From Bradyrhizobium liaoningense (GTDB lineage: Bacteria; Pseudomonadota; Alphaproteobacteria; Rhizobiales; Xanthobacteraceae), in contig NZ_JAFCJT010000001.1 of NCBI RefSeq assembly GCF_018130785.1, positions 434,001 through 498,000 on the forward strand: 64,000 nt of DNA. The letters are read 5' to 3'. The notes under the pieces are model-generated. The model was not told where the DNA came from, did no database searches, and worked only from the letters and a program-made list of their open reading frames with translations. Positions 61,429 to 64,000 of the stretch are shown here, in pieces. The position numbers and the translations under genes are program-made. Position 1 is the stretch's first letter; each line of letters opens with the position of its first letter.

Positions 61429-62676
61429 ATGTTTTCAAGACGTGATTTGCTGGCCATGTCCGCGGCAGGCGCCGCCATGGTCGGCTCCAGCGCGCAGGCC
61501 GCAACTTTCGGCAATCCGGACGAGCCGCCGCAGGGCGCCGTGAACGCCAAGAGCCCCGGAAGCCTGACCGATCCCGGTCCGCAAAATCCCGCGTTGGCCA
61601 AACAATTTCCCTCCGCGCAAACTCCGCCGGCGACTGACGTCGGCGGCCTGCCGATGGATTGGGCCTCGTTCAACAACGCACCGAGGCGCATCCAGGACGG
61701 TGGCTGGGCCCGTCAGGTCACGGTCGAGGATTTCGCCATCTCGAAGGAGATCTCCGGCGTCAACATGCGGCTGTCCGCCGGCGGCATCCGCGAGCTGCAT
61801 TGGCACCAGGCGGCCGAATGGGCGATCATGACCTACGGCTCCTGCCGCATCACCGTGCTCGACACGCAGGGCCGTCCCTATATCGGCGACCTCAAAGCCG
61901 GCGACCTCTGGTATTTTCCGGCGGGCGCGCCGCATTCGCTCCAGGGCTTGGGTCCCGATGGTTGCGAGTTCGTGATCTGCTTCGACGACGGCCACGCCAA
62001 TGAATTCAACACACTCCTGGTGACCGACTGGTTAGCCCATACGCCGCCCGAGGTGCTGGCGAAGAATTTCGGTGTTCCGGCGGAAGCCTTCGCCAAGATT
62101 CCGCTGCACAACCGGTGGATCTTCCAGGGGGCGGTGCCCGGCGATCTCGCCGCCGATCGCGCCGCAGTCGCCAAACATGCCGAAACGCCGCCCTACCCCT
62201 TCGTCCACTCGCTCGGCGGCTCGGCGCCAGTCAAGGAGAGTTCTGCCGGCAGCATCCGTGTCGCCGATAGCACCAACTTCAAAGTGGCCACCACCGTCGC
62301 TGCGGCGCTGGTGACGATGCCGCCGGGAGCTGTCAGGGAGATGCACTGGCATCCGAATGCCGACGAGTGGCAGTACTATATCAAGGGCAAGGCGCGGATG
62401 ACGGTGTTCGACACCGGCCCCAATGCGCTGACGACGGACTTCTCGGCCGGCGACATCGGCTATGTCCGGCGCAATCTCGGCCACTATGTCGAGAACGTCG
62501 GCGACACCGAATTGCAGTTCATCGGTGTGTTTCGCGCGCCCCGCTACGAGGAGGTGTCGCTGTCCAATTGGCTGACGCACACGCCACCCCAACTCGTCGC
62601 CCAGCACTTCAACATAGACGAGAAGCTGATCGCGCAATGGCCGGACAACAGTCCCGGCGTCATGCCCAAATCCTGA
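61429..62676 (+). CDS. oxdC: Oxalate decarboxylase, bicupin, Tat-exported
   Basis: 415 aa, AGGAG 9 nt before ATG 61429. A twin-arginine signal (FSRRDLLAMSAAGAAMVG) directs it to the periplasm. Cupin 1 Mn ligands H124, H126, E130 (ELHWHQAAEW) and H169; cupin 2 ligands H306, H308, E313 (MHWHPNADEW) and H352. The lid after cupin 1 reads GHANEFNT, keeping the Glu (E192) at the place of E162 in the SENST lid of B. subtilis OxdC, which favours decarboxylation (oxalate to formate and CO2) over oxidation. Followed by a bidirectional terminator. Confidence 0.93.
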   Translation: MFSRRDLLAMSAAGAAMVGSSAQAATFGNPDEPPQGAVNAKSPGSLTDPGPQNPALAKQFPSAQTPPATDVGGLPMDWASFNNAPRRIQDGGWARQVTVEDFAISKEISGVNMRLSAGGIRELHWHQAAEWAIMTYGSCRITVLDTQGRPYIGDLKAGDLWYFPAGAPHSLQGLGPDGCEFVICFDDGHANEFNTLLVTDWLAHTPPEVLAKNFGVPAEAFAKIPLHNRWIFQGAVPGDLAADRAAVAKHAETPPYPFVHSLGGSAPVKESSAGSIRVADSTNFKVATTVAAALVTMPPGAVREMHWHPNADEWQYYIKGKARMTVFDTGPNALTTDFSAGDIGYVRRNLGHYVENVGDTELQFIGVFRAPRYEEVSLSNWLTHTPPQLVAQHFNIDEKLIAQWPDNSPGVMPKS

Positions 62677-62703
62677 ACCGGGCCCGCAAGAGGTCTGAAC
62701 GAA

Positions 62704-62734
62704 AAAGGCGCCGAAACCGGCGCCTTTCCTTTTT
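62704..62734. terminator. Bidirectional rho-independent terminator
   Basis: Stem AAAGGCGCCG / CGGCGCCTTT with loop AAAC, 10 bp perfect. On the plus strand TTTCCTTTTT follows, ending oxdC; on the minus strand the left arm continues as TTTTT, ending the cyd operon. It lies between the two convergent genes. Confidence 0.92.
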
Positions 62735-62772
62735 ATCCGTGACAGCTCACGGCAACTCCGAGCGTGCAGCCG

Positions 62773-63759
62773 TTAGTAGTGATCGGCAGCAGGCGCCGTC
62801 TTGCCGCGGAAGACGCGATAACCGACCGCCACATAGAGTAGCATTAGCGGGAACATGAACAGACCGGCGCCCCAGAACATGAATGCGAGACTTGCATGAG
62901 GTGCCGCGGCGTCGTCGATCGTGACGACGAACGGAATCATGTAGGGCCAGAACGACAAGGCGAGCGTGGCAAAGGCTGCCACGAAGATCAGCGCGACCAT
63001 ATTGAACGGCCAATAGTCGTCATGGCGCAGCATGCTCTTGGCCAGCACCGCGGCCGCACCGGCGCCGATCACGGGAAACACGAACAGATAGGGCCGGTCG
63101 GTCCAGCGCTGCAGAATCGGAAGATGTTCGACAAGCGCATACGCAAAGACGAAGACCAGGAAGACTAAGACGCCGATCGCGAGCGGCGGGATCTGGCGCC
63201 GTGCGGAATCCCGAACGGGACCTTCGCACTTCCGCACCAGCCAGCAGGCGCCGAGCAGCGAATAGCCGAAGCAGAGCCCGATCCCGCACAGCGCGGAAAA
63301 GGCGGTCAGCCAGCCGAGCGTTCCGCCGGTATAATCGCCGTTGGAGAACTGGAGTCCTTCGACCAGAGCGCCGACCATCGCACCCTGCATGAAGCTGGCG
63401 GCAAACGAGCCCGCGACGAAGCTGACATCCCAGACCCAGCGCGAACGGAGCGCCTTCCCGCGAAACTCGAACGCCACGCCGCGCAGGATCAATCCGAGCA
63501 GCATCACGAGAACCGGGATATAGAAGGCCGACATCACCATGGCGTAGACCACGGGAAACGAGCCCCACATGATCACGCCCGTGACGATCAGCCAGGTTTC
63601 ATTGCCGTCCCAGACCGGCGCGACCGTGCTCAGCATGGCATCCCGCTGCGCCTCGCCGCCGGCCACGCCGAACAGCATGCCGACGCCGAGATCGAACCCG
63701 TCGAGGAGGAGATAGATCAGGATGCTGATGGCAAGAAGGGCAACCCAGTACATCACCAT
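62773..63759 (-). CDS. cydB: Cytochrome bd-type (CioAB) ubiquinol oxidase subunit II
   Basis: 328-aa membrane protein with about eight to nine helices (MVMYWVALLAISILIYLLLD). Subunit II signatures: LLDGFDLGVGMLFG, APVWDGNETWLIVTGVIMWGSF, GLILRGVAFEFRGK and a C-terminal PFVVTIDDAAAPHASLAFMFWG. It pairs with CydA in a heme oxidase that reduces O2 at high affinity or resists cyanide. GGGAG precedes the ATG, 2 nt after the cydA stop. No FNR/FixK box can be checked because the operon promoter is outside the window. Confidence 0.95.
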   Translation of the reverse strand: MVMYWVALLAISILIYLLLDGFDLGVGMLFGVAGGEAQRDAMLSTVAPVWDGNETWLIVTGVIMWGSFPVVYAMVMSAFYIPVLVMLLGLILRGVAFEFRGKALRSRWVWDVSFVAGSFAASFMQGAMVGALVEGLQFSNGDYTGGTLGWLTAFSALCGIGLCFGYSLLGACWLVRKCEGPVRDSARRQIPPLAIGVLVFLVFVFAYALVEHLPILQRWTDRPYLFVFPVIGAGAAAVLAKSMLRHDDYWPFNMVALIFVAAFATLALSFWPYMIPFVVTIDDAAAPHASLAFMFWGAGLFMFPLMLLYVAVGYRVFRGKTAPAADHY

Positions 63760-63761
63760 GG

Positions 63762-64000
63762 CTATTCTCCCGCCTCGAGATAGCCGCGCGTGGCCGGCAA
63801 CTGATCGGCGAGCGACATCGGCCGATTGGGCACGGGAACGTGGAGTGGCTTGCCGCCGAGTCCCGCCGGACCGGCACGCAGCAGCCGATAGATGTAATAC
63901 GTCCCGAACGAAAAGATGAAGGCGTAGACCGCCACGAACAGTATCAAGGAGGTCATCGCAGCCGACGCCGTCAGGAACGGCGTCACGGCGTCCGCAGTCC
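63762..64000 (-). CDS. cydA: Cytochrome bd-type ubiquinol oxidase subunit I, C-terminal part
   Basis: Only the last ~79 codons are in the window. They read TADAVTPFLTASAAMTSLIL, then the final membrane helix FVAVYAFIFSFGTYYIYRLL and a hydrophilic tail LRAGPAGLGGKPLHVPVPNR, the CydA/CioA C-terminus. The reading frame is open to the window edge. Adjacent cydB confirms the assignment. Confidence 0.9.
   Translation of the reverse strand, partial: TADAVTPFLTASAAMTSLILFVAVYAFIFSFGTYYIYRLLRAGPAGLGGKPLHVPVPNRPMSLADQLPATRGYLEAGE

Noticed and set aside
1..64000. tRNA/rRNA genes, CRISPR arrays, insertion sequences, phage or plasmid functions
   Set aside because: None seen: no repeated spacer pattern, no transposase or integrase motif, no recognisable RNA gene. 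The search was by eye, so short RNA genes could be missed.

Overview
The window is GC-rich DNA from an alphaproteobacterium, most likely Bradyrhizobium or a close relative. The grounds are FixK- and FixJ-type regulators, FixL-like kinases, a phasin and polyhydroxyalkanoate-linked genes, an IalB-family protein, a complete malonate decarboxylase operon and a CioAB/CydAB-type oxidase. This is inference from gene content; there is no rRNA or other marker. No tRNA, rRNA, CRISPR array, insertion sequence or phage gene was seen.

Left half (about 1-32.7 kb): an oxygen-limitation island. Nine intergenic 14-bp palindromes of the form TTGA(T/C)-N4-(A/C/G)TCAA, the FNR/FixK recognition sequence, sit about 60-130 bp upstream of start codons. 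Several lie between divergent genes and could serve both. A cysteine-free FixK-like regulator (16992-17675) in the same region carries the E-x2-S-R recognition-helix residues expected to read TTGA. Linked to boxes are aspartate 4-decarboxylase with two tandem AspT antiporters, a large Orn/Lys/Arg decarboxylase, a DUF1275-SulP pair with a third AspT, a fused double alpha/beta hydrolase followed by a hydrolase and a phasin, a second hydrolase pair, a CoA-transferase/MaoC operon, a DUF3141-Pta-AckA-FabI operon, an AI-2E permease and a GNAT acetyltransferase. Together they suggest energy conservation without oxygen: decarboxylation/antiport cycles that generate proton-motive force, and acyl-CoA to acyl-phosphate to ATP chemistry that may draw on stored polyhydroxybutyrate.

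The same half holds damaged genes: a ppk2 remnant without its kinase core, a dienelactone-hydrolase-like remnant without its core, a DUF1275 gene split by a frame change, and a K+-channel gene whose N-terminus is out of frame.

Middle (32.8-42.4 kb): AraC regulator with a coupled 69-aa ORF; a FixL-like kinase with a FixJ-like regulator and a lone receiver; then a FUSC / DUF1656 / HlyD efflux set of the AaeB-AaeX-AaeA kind, followed by a second AraC paralogue and a strong terminator.

Right (42.4-64 kb): minus-strand malonate decarboxylase operon (order of transcription: 84-aa ORF, mdcA, C, D, E, G, B, transporter, H), a secreted alpha/beta hydrolase, two small secreted proteins, an RND adaptor/permease pair with an FlK-like thioesterase, a second FixL-like kinase, a FdhF/YdeP-type molybdoenzyme divergent from a Tat-exported oxalate decarboxylase, and the end of a cytochrome bd-type oxidase operon (cydB and the 3' end of cydA). 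No FNR/FixK box was seen in this half.
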